A DNA stretch of 64,000 nt from Rhodococcus rhodnii. Its GTDB lineage: Bacteria; Actinomycetota; Actinomycetes; Mycobacteriales; Pseudonocardiaceae. A model generated the notes under the pieces. That model did no database searches. It had not been told where the DNA came from and was given only the letters and a program-made list of their open reading frames with translations. The DNA is taken from NCBI GenBank assembly GCA_000720375.1, contig JOAA01000018.1, forward strand, positions 62,001 to 126,000, given 5' to 3'. Made by a program: the position numbers and the translations under genes. Below are positions 35,414 to 46,800 of this stretch, one piece after another (positions within the stretch are counted from its first letter, which is position 1; every line of letters begins with the position of its first letter).

Positions 35414-35784
35414 TTATCCACAGCCGAAGGTCACTCCTGACCTGGGCGGATACCAGAAATCGGGGATCCATCCCAAGCCCTGTGGACAACTTGTGGGCAA
35501 CAATCGCGCCCTGTCACCCCTCCCCGGTAGATTGAAAATTAGGGGGATCCCCCTCGGGCGTGGCAGACGTGTGTCCAAAAGCGTTGGGGGGAAAGGGTTT
35601 TTGGGTGGAAGGTGGCGGCGCGGCGGTGGGCTGGGATGGGGGGTTTGGCCTCCGGCCCCGGTTGCCAGGCTATCGGTGCGGGGTGACAAGGCGGGGTCAA
35701 GAGGGCGAGTTATCCACAGGATTTTTGGCCTTTGAGCTGCTGAGACCACAAGTGTTTCATGATCCACAGGGTGCTTGTGGACAA
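35414..35784. promoter_or_regulatory. cluster of DnaA-box-like nonamers
   Basis: Perfect TTATCCACA at 35414-35422 and 35710-35718; TGTGGACAA (TTGTCCACA inverted) at 35481-35489 and 35776-35784; and TGTGGGCAA at 35492-35500. Five sites in 371 bases of gene-free DNA between the membrane-protein gene and topA. The same interval has repeat copy 3. No AT-rich unwinding region or replication gene is adjacent, so this is more likely a DnaA titration or control site than an origin. Confidence 0.5.
35524..35563 (+). repeat. interspersed intergenic repeat, copy 3 (diverged)
   Basis: CCGGTAGATTG, a variable 7-base stretch, G5-AT-C5, then TCGGGCGTGG. It keeps the layout of copies 1 and 2 (TAGAAT-like hexamer, G-run/C-run stem, YGGGxGTGG) but not their exact bases. 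A G-rich tail to about 35640 follows. Confidence 0.45.
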
Positions 35785-35830
35785 CTCGGGTAGTGGGTGA
35801 GAAACAGTGGAGGGCTCGGCGCAGGCGCAT

Positions 35831-35905
35831 CCGGTGGACGCGGTCGAGGTCGCGTCCGGTGGACGCGGTCGAGGTCGCGTCCGGTCGACGCGGTCGACGT
35901 TGCGT
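35831..35905. repeat. three tandem 25-bp repeats
   Basis: Units at 35831-35855 and 35856-35880 are identical; the third (35881-35905) differs at three positions. The core is CCGGTGGACGCGGTCGAGG. They sit between the DnaA-box cluster and the topA terminator, outside any gene. Confidence 0.85.
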
Positions 35906-35927
35906 TGGAACCAGTGGCGTTCCAGTA

Positions 35928-35956
35928 GCCCGGAGGCGGTTCAGCCGCCTCCGGGC
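35928..35956 (-). terminator. terminator of topA
   Basis: A 12-bp perfect stem GCCCGGAGGCGG/CCGCCTCCGGGC with a 5-nt loop, 7 bases past the topA stop. Confidence 0.75.
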
Positions 35957-35963
35957 ACTCCAC

Positions 35964-38771
<2,808 letters not shown>

Positions 38772-38800
38772 GCTTTCCTGCCCTCTGTCCCGCCTGTCGA

Positions 38801-38820
38801 GATGCTCGACTTCGAGCATC
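38801..38820. promoter_or_regulatory. palindrome in the topA leader
   Basis: GATGCTCGA-CT-TCGAGCATC, a perfect 9-bp dyad 29 bases upstream of the topA GTG. It may be an operator or a leader hairpin. The rest of the 38772-39091 gap shows nothing I can name. Confidence 0.5.
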
Positions 38821-39091
38821 AGCCCGTCAGTGTGCACTGCCCGGTGCCACTTGCCGTAGCGGAGGTGGCCCGGGGCACACCGGCCGACGGCGTTTCGCCC
38901 GGGTTACCGCCGACGACCCTCTCTAACTCGCCGAGAGCGTCCGGCTTGTTACTTCCAGTGCGTTCCGTCGCACGTGAAGCCCGATACGGCTCGGTCTACG
39001 GGCAATCCACTACTAGCACGACCACCTGTCCGCGTGCATCACCGATAGCGACCTTACGCGCGCGAGAGAATTTCACCCATTTGGATGAATC

Positions 39092-39658
39092 TCAGACCGG
39101 CCAGTGCGGCTCGGCGGCGGGCGAGGGCACCCTGCCCACCAGTTCGACCAAGCGGCCGATCCGGCGTCGACCAGTCAGCCGAAGGCCCGGGCCGCCACCG
39201 CGGATCCCGAGCAGTCCAGCGGGCAGCCCAATCCTGGTCAGGGCCTGGACCAGCGGTTCATGCGTCTCGGGCGCCCTGGGGTCGAGGCCGAGCATGTAGC
39301 CGTTGTCGACCCAGCGACCAGCCGCGAGCGCCCATAACCGCAGGGCAGCGCCGTCCAACGCGAGACCGACCGGCACGGACTTGACCGCGCCCCGGGTCCA
39401 CGCGTCGGCCATGCCGATCAGATCGATCCGGAAAGCGGTCCTGACCAGCGGGTGCTCCTCCTCGGACACGCCCACCTCAGGATCGATGCCGCGCTCGGCG
39501 AAGGCCTGCGCCAACGCGTCACGGCGCCACAGTTCGTCGACCACCACCGAGAGCCGCGCGGCCCGCCGGGCGAAGTGCACGACCTGGCCCGATGCACACA
39601 AAAGCCCAGCCAGGTCGGCCAGACCTGGCTGCATCGCCTCGGCGGAGAAGAACGACAT
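39092..39658 (-). CDS. conserved hypothetical protein next to topA (Rv3647c-like by position)
   Basis: 188 aa from the ATG at 39658 (a GTG lies 9 bases upstream). Cytoplasmic, no membrane helix. It starts MSFFSAEAMQPGLADLAGLLCA and has an Arg-rich strand (VHFARRAARLSVVVDELWRR). Its length and its place directly upstream of topA on the same strand match the conserved mycobacterial gene Rv3647c; that identification is by synteny, not by residue comparison. Function unknown. Confidence 0.7.
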   Translation of the reverse strand: MSFFSAEAMQPGLADLAGLLCASGQVVHFARRAARLSVVVDELWRRDALAQAFAERGIDPEVGVSEEEHPLVRTAFRIDLIGMADAWTRGAVKSVPVGLALDGAALRLWALAAGRWVDNGYMLGLDPRAPETHEPLVQALTRIGLPAGLLGIRGGGPGLRLTGRRRIGRLVELVGRVPSPAAEPHWPV

Positions 39659-39707
39659 CTGCCCCACGTGTCACAGAGTAGAACATATGTTCCAACCCCG
39701 CGAGGCG

Positions 39708-40415
39708 TCAGAAAGTCGGGTACGTCGGCTCCGGCGGCGGCGAAGGAGTCCCGGAAAGCGGTGGAGTCGGCGTCACCGGCGGCGGGAACGACGGAGTGGT
39801 TGTCGGAAACTCGTCAGAGTACGAAGGCGTCGGCGGCAGGGCCGACCTGCTCGCCCGCACCCTGGTGATCTCCGTGCAGTTGTCCGCACTGCGCGCGGCC
39901 GCCTGCAGCTCCGGGAACCGCGAGCCCATGCCTTCGAGCGGGTTCACCGGCGGCTTGAGGTTCTGCAGGTCCCTGCCGACCTGCTGGAGCACCGCACTGG
40001 CCGCCGTACGGTCGCTGGCGAGGTCGGGCTTGAGTTCGGCCTGCGACCGCTCCAGGACCGCCTTGCGGCCCTCCAGGAGCGTGATCAAGCTCTGTGCGGC
40101 CTCGTCGCCGCCGGGGACCGGGGCCGGGCCGACCTCCCTCAGCTTCGTCAGGGTGTTGTTGACCTGAGCCGACATCGCCTCCAGCGAGCGCCGCAACGAC
40201 GTCACCGCCGCCTCTGTGCTGGTCGAGTCCACCTCGAGCTTCACGGAGGCGCCGTCGTACTCCAGGATCACGCCACAGAGCTTGTCGGCCCACTCGACCG
40301 CGGCGAGCGTCGCCGGCGGTGCCGTCGTCGGCGCCGGCCGGTTCGACGAGCTCGCGGGCACCTGACACGCTGTGACACCGACCAGCAGCAACAGCGCGAT
40401 GACGGCACGGCGCAC
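39708..40415 (-). CDS. hypothetical lipoprotein, paralogue of its upstream neighbour
   Basis: 235 aa from a GTG at 40415, 2 bases after the upstream stop. The signal peptide VRRAVIALLLLVGVTAC ends at a lipobox Cys. The helical body has two cysteines (WADKLCGVILE, SADNCTEITR) and the segment LREVGPAPVPGGDEAAQSL, which closely parallels NQLEPAPVKGGDEVKNKI in the neighbouring protein. The C-terminus is a Pro/Thr/Ser-rich stretch of about 40 residues. The two lipoproteins are tandem duplicates of unknown function. Confidence 0.75.
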   Translation of the reverse strand: MRRAVIALLLLVGVTACQVPASSSNRPAPTTAPPATLAAVEWADKLCGVILEYDGASVKLEVDSTSTEAAVTSLRRSLEAMSAQVNNTLTKLREVGPAPVPGGDEAAQSLITLLEGRKAVLERSQAELKPDLASDRTAASAVLQQVGRDLQNLKPPVNPLEGMGSRFPELQAAARSADNCTEITRVRASRSALPPTPSYSDEFPTTTPSFPPPVTPTPPLSGTPSPPPEPTYPTF

Positions 40416-40417
40416 GG

Positions 40418-41047
40418 TCAACTGGTCAGCAGGTCCTTGCATCGTGGTGCCTTCGCCATCGCGTCCCGCACTTCAGCGGGGTCGTTGTCCTTGAACGGGT
40501 CGACCATCTTCGCGGTCTCGTCCCCCAGGCTCTGCATCACCTGGCCCATCGCGTCCTGGTCACCGGCGCGAATCTTCGCCGCGGCTTCCTTCAACGCGTT
40601 CTGCGACAAGGTGTACGAGCTGACGATCTTGTTCTTGACCTCGTCACCGCCCTTGACCGGTGCGGGTTCCAGCTGGTTGAGCCGGGCGACCGTGCCGCCG
40701 AGGCCACCGGCGATATTGTCGATGAACTGGCCGAGCTTGGCCTGCATCTGCGCCTGGTCGGTGGCGTTGGCCAGATCGCCCATCCGCCCGCCGAGCGACC
40801 TGGTGAAGTCGCTGATCGGGATGCAGAGGTTGTCCATCCACTTGACCGGGTCGCCGTTACTCGGCTCCGGCGGTGGGGGCGGCGGTGTCGGTTCGCCACC
40901 ACCTCCGCCGCCACCGTTCTGCGGCGGCTGCCCCGCGGCCGTACCCCCTTGAGCTGGGGGATTCTGCGGTTTATCGCCGTCGCTGCTCGAGCACCCGGCT
41001 AGGGCCAGCGTGGCCGCGAACACAGCGATCGTGAGGCGACGACTCAT
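40418..41047 (-). CDS. hypothetical lipoprotein, first of a tandem pair
   Basis: 209 aa. The ATG at 41047 has GGAGAG upstream; the signal peptide MSRRLTIAVFAATLALAGC carries a good lipobox (LAGC). A Gly/Pro-rich linker with a run of glycines follows, then a helical domain with MDNLCIPISDF, LEPAPVKGGDE and a C-terminal APRCKDLL; the paired cysteines may bridge. It is followed 2 bases later by its paralogue, so the pair is translated together. Role unknown; anchoring on the outer face of the membrane is clear. Confidence 0.78.
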   Translation of the reverse strand: MSRRLTIAVFAATLALAGCSSSDGDKPQNPPAQGGTAAGQPPQNGGGGGGGEPTPPPPPPEPSNGDPVKWMDNLCIPISDFTRSLGGRMGDLANATDQAQMQAKLGQFIDNIAGGLGGTVARLNQLEPAPVKGGDEVKNKIVSSYTLSQNALKEAAAKIRAGDQDAMGQVMQSLGDETAKMVDPFKDNDPAEVRDAMAKAPRCKDLLTS

Positions 41048-41112
41048 GAACTCTCCTGGCCTCGATGACGTGGCTAGCGCGACGGTACCCGCGTCCGGGT
41101 TTGGGCAAAGTG

Positions 41113-41143
41113 AGGGCCACCCCGCCAAAGGAGGGGTGGCCCT
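41113..41143 (-). terminator. terminator of hppA
   Basis: AGGGCCACCCC/GGGGTGGCCCT, 11 bp, with a 9-nt loop, flanked by AAGTG/CACTT that can lengthen the stem; 19 bases past the hppA stop. Confidence 0.75.
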
Positions 41144-41161
41144 GCACTTGAGTCCAGCTGA

Positions 41162-43429
41162 TCAGGCGTTGTTGACCTGCTCTGCCGGGCTGTCCGTCAT
41201 CGCGCTGCCGCGACGCTTGGACACGACGACCGCCGCCGCGATGATGGCCACCGCGACCAGCGCGATGACGATCCGCAGCGCGGTGTCGCCGTCGATGATG
41301 AATGTGACGATGGCAGGTGCGATCAGCACCGACACCAGGTTCATCACCTTGATCAACGGGTTGATGGCCGGGCCCGCCGTGTCCTTGAACGGGTCACCGA
41401 CGGTGTCACCGATGACGGTGGCCTCGTGGGCGTCAGAGCCCTTGCCGCCGTGGTTGCCGTCCTCGACGAGCTTCTTGGCGTTGTCCCACGCACCACCGGA
41501 GTTGGCGAGGAACACGGCCATCAGCGTGCCGGTCGCGATCGCACCGCCGAGGTAACCGGCGAGCGATTCGACGCCGAGACCGAAGCCCACGGCGATCGGC
41601 GCGAACACGGCGAGCAGACCCGGCGTCATCAGCTCACGCAACGAGTCCTTGGTGCAGATGTCCACCACGCGGCCGTACTCCGGACGGACCGTGCCGTCCA
41701 TGATTCCGGGGTTGTCGTGGAACTGGCGCCGCACCTCGTAAACCACCGCACCCGCAGCGCGGGACACGGCGTTGACGGCCAGACCGGAGAACATGAACAC
41801 GACTGCCGCACCGATCAGCACACCGACCAAGGTCTGCGGGCTGATGATGTTGGCCGCGAAGTCCACCGACGCGTTGGCCGCGTCACGAATCGCCTCGCTG
41901 TACGAGCCGAACAGCGCGGTTGCGGCGAGCACGGCGGTCGCGATCGCGATGCCCTTGGTGATCGCCTTGGTGGTGTTGCCGACTGCGTCCAGCTCGGTCA
42001 GGATCTGCGCGCCGTCGCCGTGCACGTCGCCGGACATCTCCGCGATGCCCTGCGCGTTATCGCTCACCGGGCCGAAGGTGTCCATCGCGACGATGACGCC
42101 GACCGTGGTCAGCAGACCACAACCGGCCAGAGCGATCGCGAACAGCGCGACGGTGACGTCACCGGAGAGCAGGAAGGCGCCGTAGACCGCGCCGCCGATC
42201 ACGATCGCGGTGTACACCGCGGACTCGAAACCGACCGAGATACCGGACAGGATCACCGTCGCCGCACCGGTTTCCGACGTCTCGCCGACGTGCTTGACCG
42301 GCTTGTGCTCGGTGCCGGTGTAGTAGCCGGTCAGCCACAGGATGATGCCCGCGAGCACGATGCCGATGATCACGGCGACCGCGGCGATCAGACCGGGGTT
42401 GCCTGCCAGCGCGGCGTTCTTGGCGCCCTCCAGCCCCGCGAACGAGGTCGGCAGGAACGTGAACGCGGCGACGGTGCACAGCACCAGCGAGATCAGCGCG
42501 GAGATGTAGAAGGACCGGTTGATCGCGCTCAGGCCATTCTCACCGGGGCGCGCCTTGGTGATGAACACACCGATCACGGCGGTGATCACACCGATGGCCG
42601 GGACGATCAACGGGAACAGCAGGCCCTGCGTGCCGAACGCGGCACTACCCAGGATCAGCGCGGCGACCAGGGTCACGGCGTAGGACTCGAAGAGGTCGGC
42701 GGCCATACCGGCGCAGTCACCGACGTTGTCACCCACGTTGTCGGCGATGGTCGCCGCGTTGCGGGGGTCGTCCTCCGGAATGCCCTGCTCGACCTTGCCG
42801 ACCAGGTCGGCGCCGACGTCGGCGGCCTTGGTGAAGATACCGCCACCGACACGCATGAACATCGCGATCAGTGCGGCACCGAAGCCGAAGCCCTCCAGCA
42901 CCTTCGGGGCCTCACCGGCGTAGACGAGCACGACCAGTGCGGCACCGAACAGACCGAGACCAACGGTGGCCATACCGACGACACCGCCGGTACGGAACGC
43001 GATCCGCATCGCCTTCTCGCGCCCGCCCTCGTCGTTGGCGGCCGCGGCGACCCGGAGGTTCGCCTGCGTGGACAGCCACATGCCGAGATAACCGATGGCG
43101 AACGAGAACACCGCGCCGGCCAGGAAGAAGATCGATCGGCCGATCCGTTCGTTGACGGTGTCGGCCGGTAGCGCGAACAGCAGCAGGAACACCAAGACGC
43201 CGAAGATCGTCAGGGTGTTTCGCTGTCGTTTGAGGTAGGCCGCCGCGCCCTCTTGAACCGCCTTGGCGATGTCCTGCATCTTCGCGGTGCCCTGGCCCGC
43301 GGCCAGCACCTCCCTGAGCAGCACATAACCGACGGCAAGAGCAGCGAGGGCAACCACGGCGACTACAGCGACAACGCTGCGGTCACCACCGGAGAGCGCA
43401 GCCTCCGCAAGGTGGTACTGCCCGGACAT
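41162..43429 (-). CDS. hppA: membrane-bound proton-translocating pyrophosphatase
   Basis: 755 aa integral membrane enzyme with about 16 helices that couples PPi hydrolysis to proton export. Hallmarks: VGKVEQGIPEDDPRNAATIADNVGDNVGDCAGMAADL (substrate loop), GDVHGDGAQILTELDAVGNTTKA, and DTVGDPFKDTAGPAINPLIK near the C-terminus. The GNTTKA segment has Lys where potassium-dependent enzymes have Ala, which predicts the K+-independent class. AGGAGG lies 6 bases before the ATG. It is divergent from the helicase gene. Confidence 0.97.
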   Translation of the reverse strand: MSGQYHLAEAALSGGDRSVVAVVAVVALAALAVGYVLLREVLAAGQGTAKMQDIAKAVQEGAAAYLKRQRNTLTIFGVLVFLLLFALPADTVNERIGRSIFFLAGAVFSFAIGYLGMWLSTQANLRVAAAANDEGGREKAMRIAFRTGGVVGMATVGLGLFGAALVVLVYAGEAPKVLEGFGFGAALIAMFMRVGGGIFTKAADVGADLVGKVEQGIPEDDPRNAATIADNVGDNVGDCAGMAADLFESYAVTLVAALILGSAAFGTQGLLFPLIVPAIGVITAVIGVFITKARPGENGLSAINRSFYISALISLVLCTVAAFTFLPTSFAGLEGAKNAALAGNPGLIAAVAVIIGIVLAGIILWLTGYYTGTEHKPVKHVGETSETGAATVILSGISVGFESAVYTAIVIGGAVYGAFLLSGDVTVALFAIALAGCGLLTTVGVIVAMDTFGPVSDNAQGIAEMSGDVHGDGAQILTELDAVGNTTKAITKGIAIATAVLAATALFGSYSEAIRDAANASVDFAANIISPQTLVGVLIGAAVVFMFSGLAVNAVSRAAGAVVYEVRRQFHDNPGIMDGTVRPEYGRVVDICTKDSLRELMTPGLLAVFAPIAVGFGLGVESLAGYLGGAIATGTLMAVFLANSGGAWDNAKKLVEDGNHGGKGSDAHEATVIGDTVGDPFKDTAGPAINPLIKVMNLVSVLIAPAIVTFIIDGDTALRIVIALVAVAIIAAAVVVSKRRGSAMTDSPAEQVNNA

Positions 43430-43495
43430 CCATGTCCTCCTGTGACATCTGCCGATTTCTCCCGTCCGCTGTACTACCCCGACGGGACGTGCTCA

Positions 43496-43511
43496 CCACC
43501 ACAAGTGGTGG
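43496..43511. promoter_or_regulatory. palindrome in the hppA/helicase divergent region
   Basis: CCACCAC-AA-GTGGTGG, perfect 7-bp arms, 67 bases upstream of the hppA start. The rest of the 43430-43776 interval holds no gene that I can support; it must contain both promoters. Confidence 0.45.
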
Positions 43512-43776
43512 GACGTCGGCGGAGTCTATGTGTAAGGGAAACCGTGGTTGTGAGGCGTCCCCGGCCGTGCACGTTCCGTTATCTTCGTTTTATCGATCAC
43601 GGTATCGATCAAGAACTGTGCCCGCACCTCCTCGTTACCCTTGCGGCACAGAGACTTCGCCTCATTCGCGCTGGTCGTTCATGGTGTGCACAAGACGTGC
43701 GCTCGGTCACCTGACCGAATGAAGGCGGTCAGCCGAGCGAGGCGCTCCAGCCTTGTCGGGGGTCTGTGCTTAAGTC

Positions 43777-46095
43777 ATGAACGTGGGTGACGTGCGTATC
43801 GAGCGCGGGCGGCAGTTGCTTTCGCGCGTACTGGCCGGTGTTCCGGTTGACGAGAACCCGTTGACCCATGCGGAAGATCTGCCCGAACGGCAGCCACGGT
43901 TCACCGAATGGCCTGGTTGGGCGCCTGCGGAGGTCGTCAAGGCGTTCCGGGCGCGTGGACTGGAAAGGCCGTGGGCGCACCAGATCGAGGCCGCCGAGCA
44001 TATCTGGAACTCCCGGCACGTGGTGCTCTCGACCGGGACGGCGTCCGGAAAGTCCTTGGCGTATCAGCTTCCCGTTTTGTCGTCGTTCGCGACCGACCGC
44101 AAGTGCACCGCGCTCTATCTTTCGCCGACGAAAGCCCTTGGTGCCGACCAGTTGCGCGCACTGCGTGAGCTGGACCTGCCGGACATCCGGGCGGCGAGTT
44201 TCGACGGCGACACACCGATGCAGGAACGGGACTGGGTGCGGGCGCACGCCCGCTGGGTGTTCACCAACCCGGACATGATGCATCGCGGGATCCTGCCGTC
44301 CCACGCGCGCTGGGCACAGTTCTTCCGGCGGTTGCGATACATAGTGGTCGACGAGGCGCACGCGTACCGCGGTGTGTTCGGTTCGCACGTCGCGCTTCTG
44401 CTTCGCAGGCTGCGCCGAGTGGCCAAGCATTACGGTTCGGACCCAATATTCATTGCAGCATCCGCAACGGTGTCAGAGCCGGCGATCTCGGCGACCCGGT
44501 TGTCCGGCGTCGAATGCGTCGCGGTCACCGAAGACGGCTCGCCGCGCGGCGCACGAACCGTCGCGTTGTGGGAACCGCCGCTGATGGACGAGCTCACGGG
44601 CGAGAACGGCGCGCCCGTCCGCCGCTCAGCAGGGGCCGAGACTGCACGGATCCTCACCGACTTGGTGGTGGAAGGCGCACGGACGCTCGCGTTCGTGCGC
44701 TCGCGCCGTGGCGCCGAACTGACCGCACTGTCCGCCAGGCACGCACTGTCTCAAGTGGACAGTGCGCTGGCCGGCCGGGTGGCGGCGTACCGCGCCGGGT
44801 TCCTGCCAGAGGAACGCCGTGCACTGGAGAAGTCGCTCGCCTCTGGCGAACTGCTGGGTGTGGCCAGCACCAACGCGCTGGAGCTCGGCGTGGACATCGC
44901 CGGGTTGGACGCGGTGGTCGTGGCCGGATATCCAGGCACTTTGGCCTCGTTCTGGCAACAGGCCGGCCGCGCGGGCCGAGCAGGCGACGGGTCGCTGGTG
45001 GTGTTCGTGGCCCGGGATGACCCACTCGACACCTATCTAGTGCACAACCCGTCGGCGATGTTGCACCGGCCGATCGAGGCAACGGTCCTGGACCCGCTCA
45101 ATCCCTACGTGCTGGCGCCGCACCTCGCTTGTGCCGCGGCCGAACTGTCGGTGACCGAGAAGGACCTTCCGGCGTTCGGCGGCGATGCCGCCCGCGAGGT
45201 GCTGCAGGGCCTGGTCGCGGATCGAGTGCTGCGCAAACGTCCGGCGGGGTGGTACTGGACGTCCCGGGATCGGCCGCATGCCAACGTGGACATCCGCGGC
45301 TCGGGTGGCGAGCAGGTGATGGTGGTCGAGGAGGACACCGGGCGGATGCTCGGCACCGTCGATCCCGGATCGGCCTGTGCGACGGTGCATCCCGGCGCGG
45401 TGTACCTGCACCAGGGCACGTCCTATGTGGTGGACGAACTCGATCTGGAGTCCGGCGTGGCGCTCGTGCACCCCGAGGACCCGGAGTGGACCACGCAGCC
45501 ACGGGACGTCGTGGACATCTCGGTGCTGAAAACCCTGACCAAACAGGACTTCGACGGCGTGACCCTGTGCCTCGGGGACGTCGCGGTGACCTCACAGGTC
45601 GTCGGCTACCTGCGGCGTCTGCCCTCCGGGCAAGTGCTTGACCAGGTGCCGTTGGACCTGCCGGAGCGAACCCTGGAGACCCGCGCGGTCTGGTACACGA
45701 TCTCCGAGGACCTGTTGCGCGAAGCCGGAATCGAACGCGCCCGCACCGCCGGGTCATTGCACGCGGCCGAGCACGCGGCAATCGGCCTGCTCCCACTGCT
45801 GGCAACGTGCGACCGATGGGACATCGGTGGCGTGTCCACGGCAATGCACCCCGACACCGGCGAGGCGACCGTGTTCGTGCATGACGGCCACCCAGGTGGC
45901 GCGGGCTTCGCTGACCGTGGCTTCCATTCCATGGCCGATTGGCTCACCGCGACCCGGACCGCGATCACGTCCTGCGAGTGCCAGTCCGGCTGTCCGTCGT
46001 GCGTGCAATCGCCCAAGTGCGGCAACGGAAACGAGCCCCTGGACAAGGCGGGTGCGGTGGCCGTACTGGACATCGTGCTGAAGGCCATCACCTGA
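43777..46095 (+). CDS. DEAH-box helicase with C-terminal zinc module (helicase/secretion neighbourhood type; MrfA/YprA-like)
   Basis: 772 aa superfamily 2 helicase. Motif I is STGTASGKS, motif II DEAH (VVDEAHAYRG), motif III ASATVSEP, motif VI QQAGRAGRAGDGS. The C-terminal DUF1998-type region has four cysteines in CECQSGCPSCVQSPKC, the zinc site of the MrfA/YprA DNA-repair helicases. The same helicase accompanies the tad cluster in many actinobacteria (Rv3649 in M. tuberculosis), though a functional link is not shown. A ribosome site is lacking before the ATG; a GTG 6 bases downstream is an alternative. Confidence 0.9.
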   Translation: MNVGDVRIERGRQLLSRVLAGVPVDENPLTHAEDLPERQPRFTEWPGWAPAEVVKAFRARGLERPWAHQIEAAEHIWNSRHVVLSTGTASGKSLAYQLPVLSSFATDRKCTALYLSPTKALGADQLRALRELDLPDIRAASFDGDTPMQERDWVRAHARWVFTNPDMMHRGILPSHARWAQFFRRLRYIVVDEAHAYRGVFGSHVALLLRRLRRVAKHYGSDPIFIAASATVSEPAISATRLSGVECVAVTEDGSPRGARTVALWEPPLMDELTGENGAPVRRSAGAETARILTDLVVEGARTLAFVRSRRGAELTALSARHALSQVDSALAGRVAAYRAGFLPEERRALEKSLASGELLGVASTNALELGVDIAGLDAVVVAGYPGTLASFWQQAGRAGRAGDGSLVVFVARDDPLDTYLVHNPSAMLHRPIEATVLDPLNPYVLAPHLACAAAELSVTEKDLPAFGGDAAREVLQGLVADRVLRKRPAGWYWTSRDRPHANVDIRGSGGEQVMVVEEDTGRMLGTVDPGSACATVHPGAVYLHQGTSYVVDELDLESGVALVHPEDPEWTTQPRDVVDISVLKTLTKQDFDGVTLCLGDVAVTSQVVGYLRRLPSGQVLDQVPLDLPERTLETRAVWYTISEDLLREAGIERARTAGSLHAAEHAAIGLLPLLATCDRWDIGGVSTAMHPDTGEATVFVHDGHPGGAGFADRGFHSMADWLTATRTAITSCECQSGCPSCVQSPKCGNGNEPLDKAGAVAVLDIVLKAIT

Positions 46096-46137
46096 AAACC
46101 AGTCGGCACGAGCTTGACCGGCGGTTAGTGTCGGGTC

Positions 46138-46800
46138 GTGGCCTCTGTGTTGTCCGTGAACCTGGGAACGGCGATTGACCTGCCAGGAGTCGGCCTGACC
46201 GGCATCGACAAGCGACCGGTCACTGGTCCTGTCGAGGTACGCGCCCCCGGCCCGAAAGGCATCGGTGGCAGCGGACTCGTCGGTGACAAGATCATCAGCC
46301 TGCGTCACCACGGCGGTGATGACCAAGCGGTGTACGCCTACGCGCGCGAGGACCTCGACGCCTGGGAGACGGAACTGGGACGGCCGCTGGCGTCCGGGGC
46401 GTTCGGCGAGAACCTCACGACCATCGGTCTCGACATCACCGACACCCTGATCGGCACGCGGTGGCAGATCGGCGCGGACGTGGTGCTGGAGGTTTCGATG
46501 GCCAGGGTGCCGTGCCGGACCTTCGCCACCTGGCTCGAGATCCGCGGCTGGGTCAAAACCTATGTCGGAAAGGCAGTTCCAGGCGCCTATCTCCGCGTGA
46601 TCACCCCGGGCTTTGTGCAGGCCGGGGATCCGATCCAAGTCGTCCATCAGCCCGACCACGACGTCACGGTCAACGTCGCGTTCCGCGCGTTGACGCGAGA
46701 ACCAGAGCTGCTACCGAGGTTGCTTGCCGCGGAGGCGCTTCCCGAACAGGAGAAGCAAATGGCCGTTCGGCGCGTGACGATGGAACTCGACAAGGCCTAG
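46138..46800 (+). CDS. MOSC domain protein (YiiM family)
   Basis: 220 aa, GTG start. The MOSC core is complete: VRAPGPKGIGGSGLVGDKI, HHGGDDQAVYAYAREDLD, GAFGENLTT, and VSMARVPCRTFATWL with the conserved Cys. MOSC proteins handle sulfur or molybdenum cofactor chemistry; YiiM-type members reduce hydroxylated bases. The stop is directly followed by the ATG of the GNAT gene with no base between, so they are co-translated. Confidence 0.88.
   Translation: MASVLSVNLGTAIDLPGVGLTGIDKRPVTGPVEVRAPGPKGIGGSGLVGDKIISLRHHGGDDQAVYAYAREDLDAWETELGRPLASGAFGENLTTIGLDITDTLIGTRWQIGADVVLEVSMARVPCRTFATWLEIRGWVKTYVGKAVPGAYLRVITPGFVQAGDPIQVVHQPDHDVTVNVAFRALTREPELLPRLLAAEALPEQEKQMAVRRVTMELDKA

Noticed and set aside
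35414..35784. Chromosomal replication origin
   Set aside because: DnaA boxes cluster here, but dnaA, dnaN and gyrase genes and an AT-rich unwinding region are missing.
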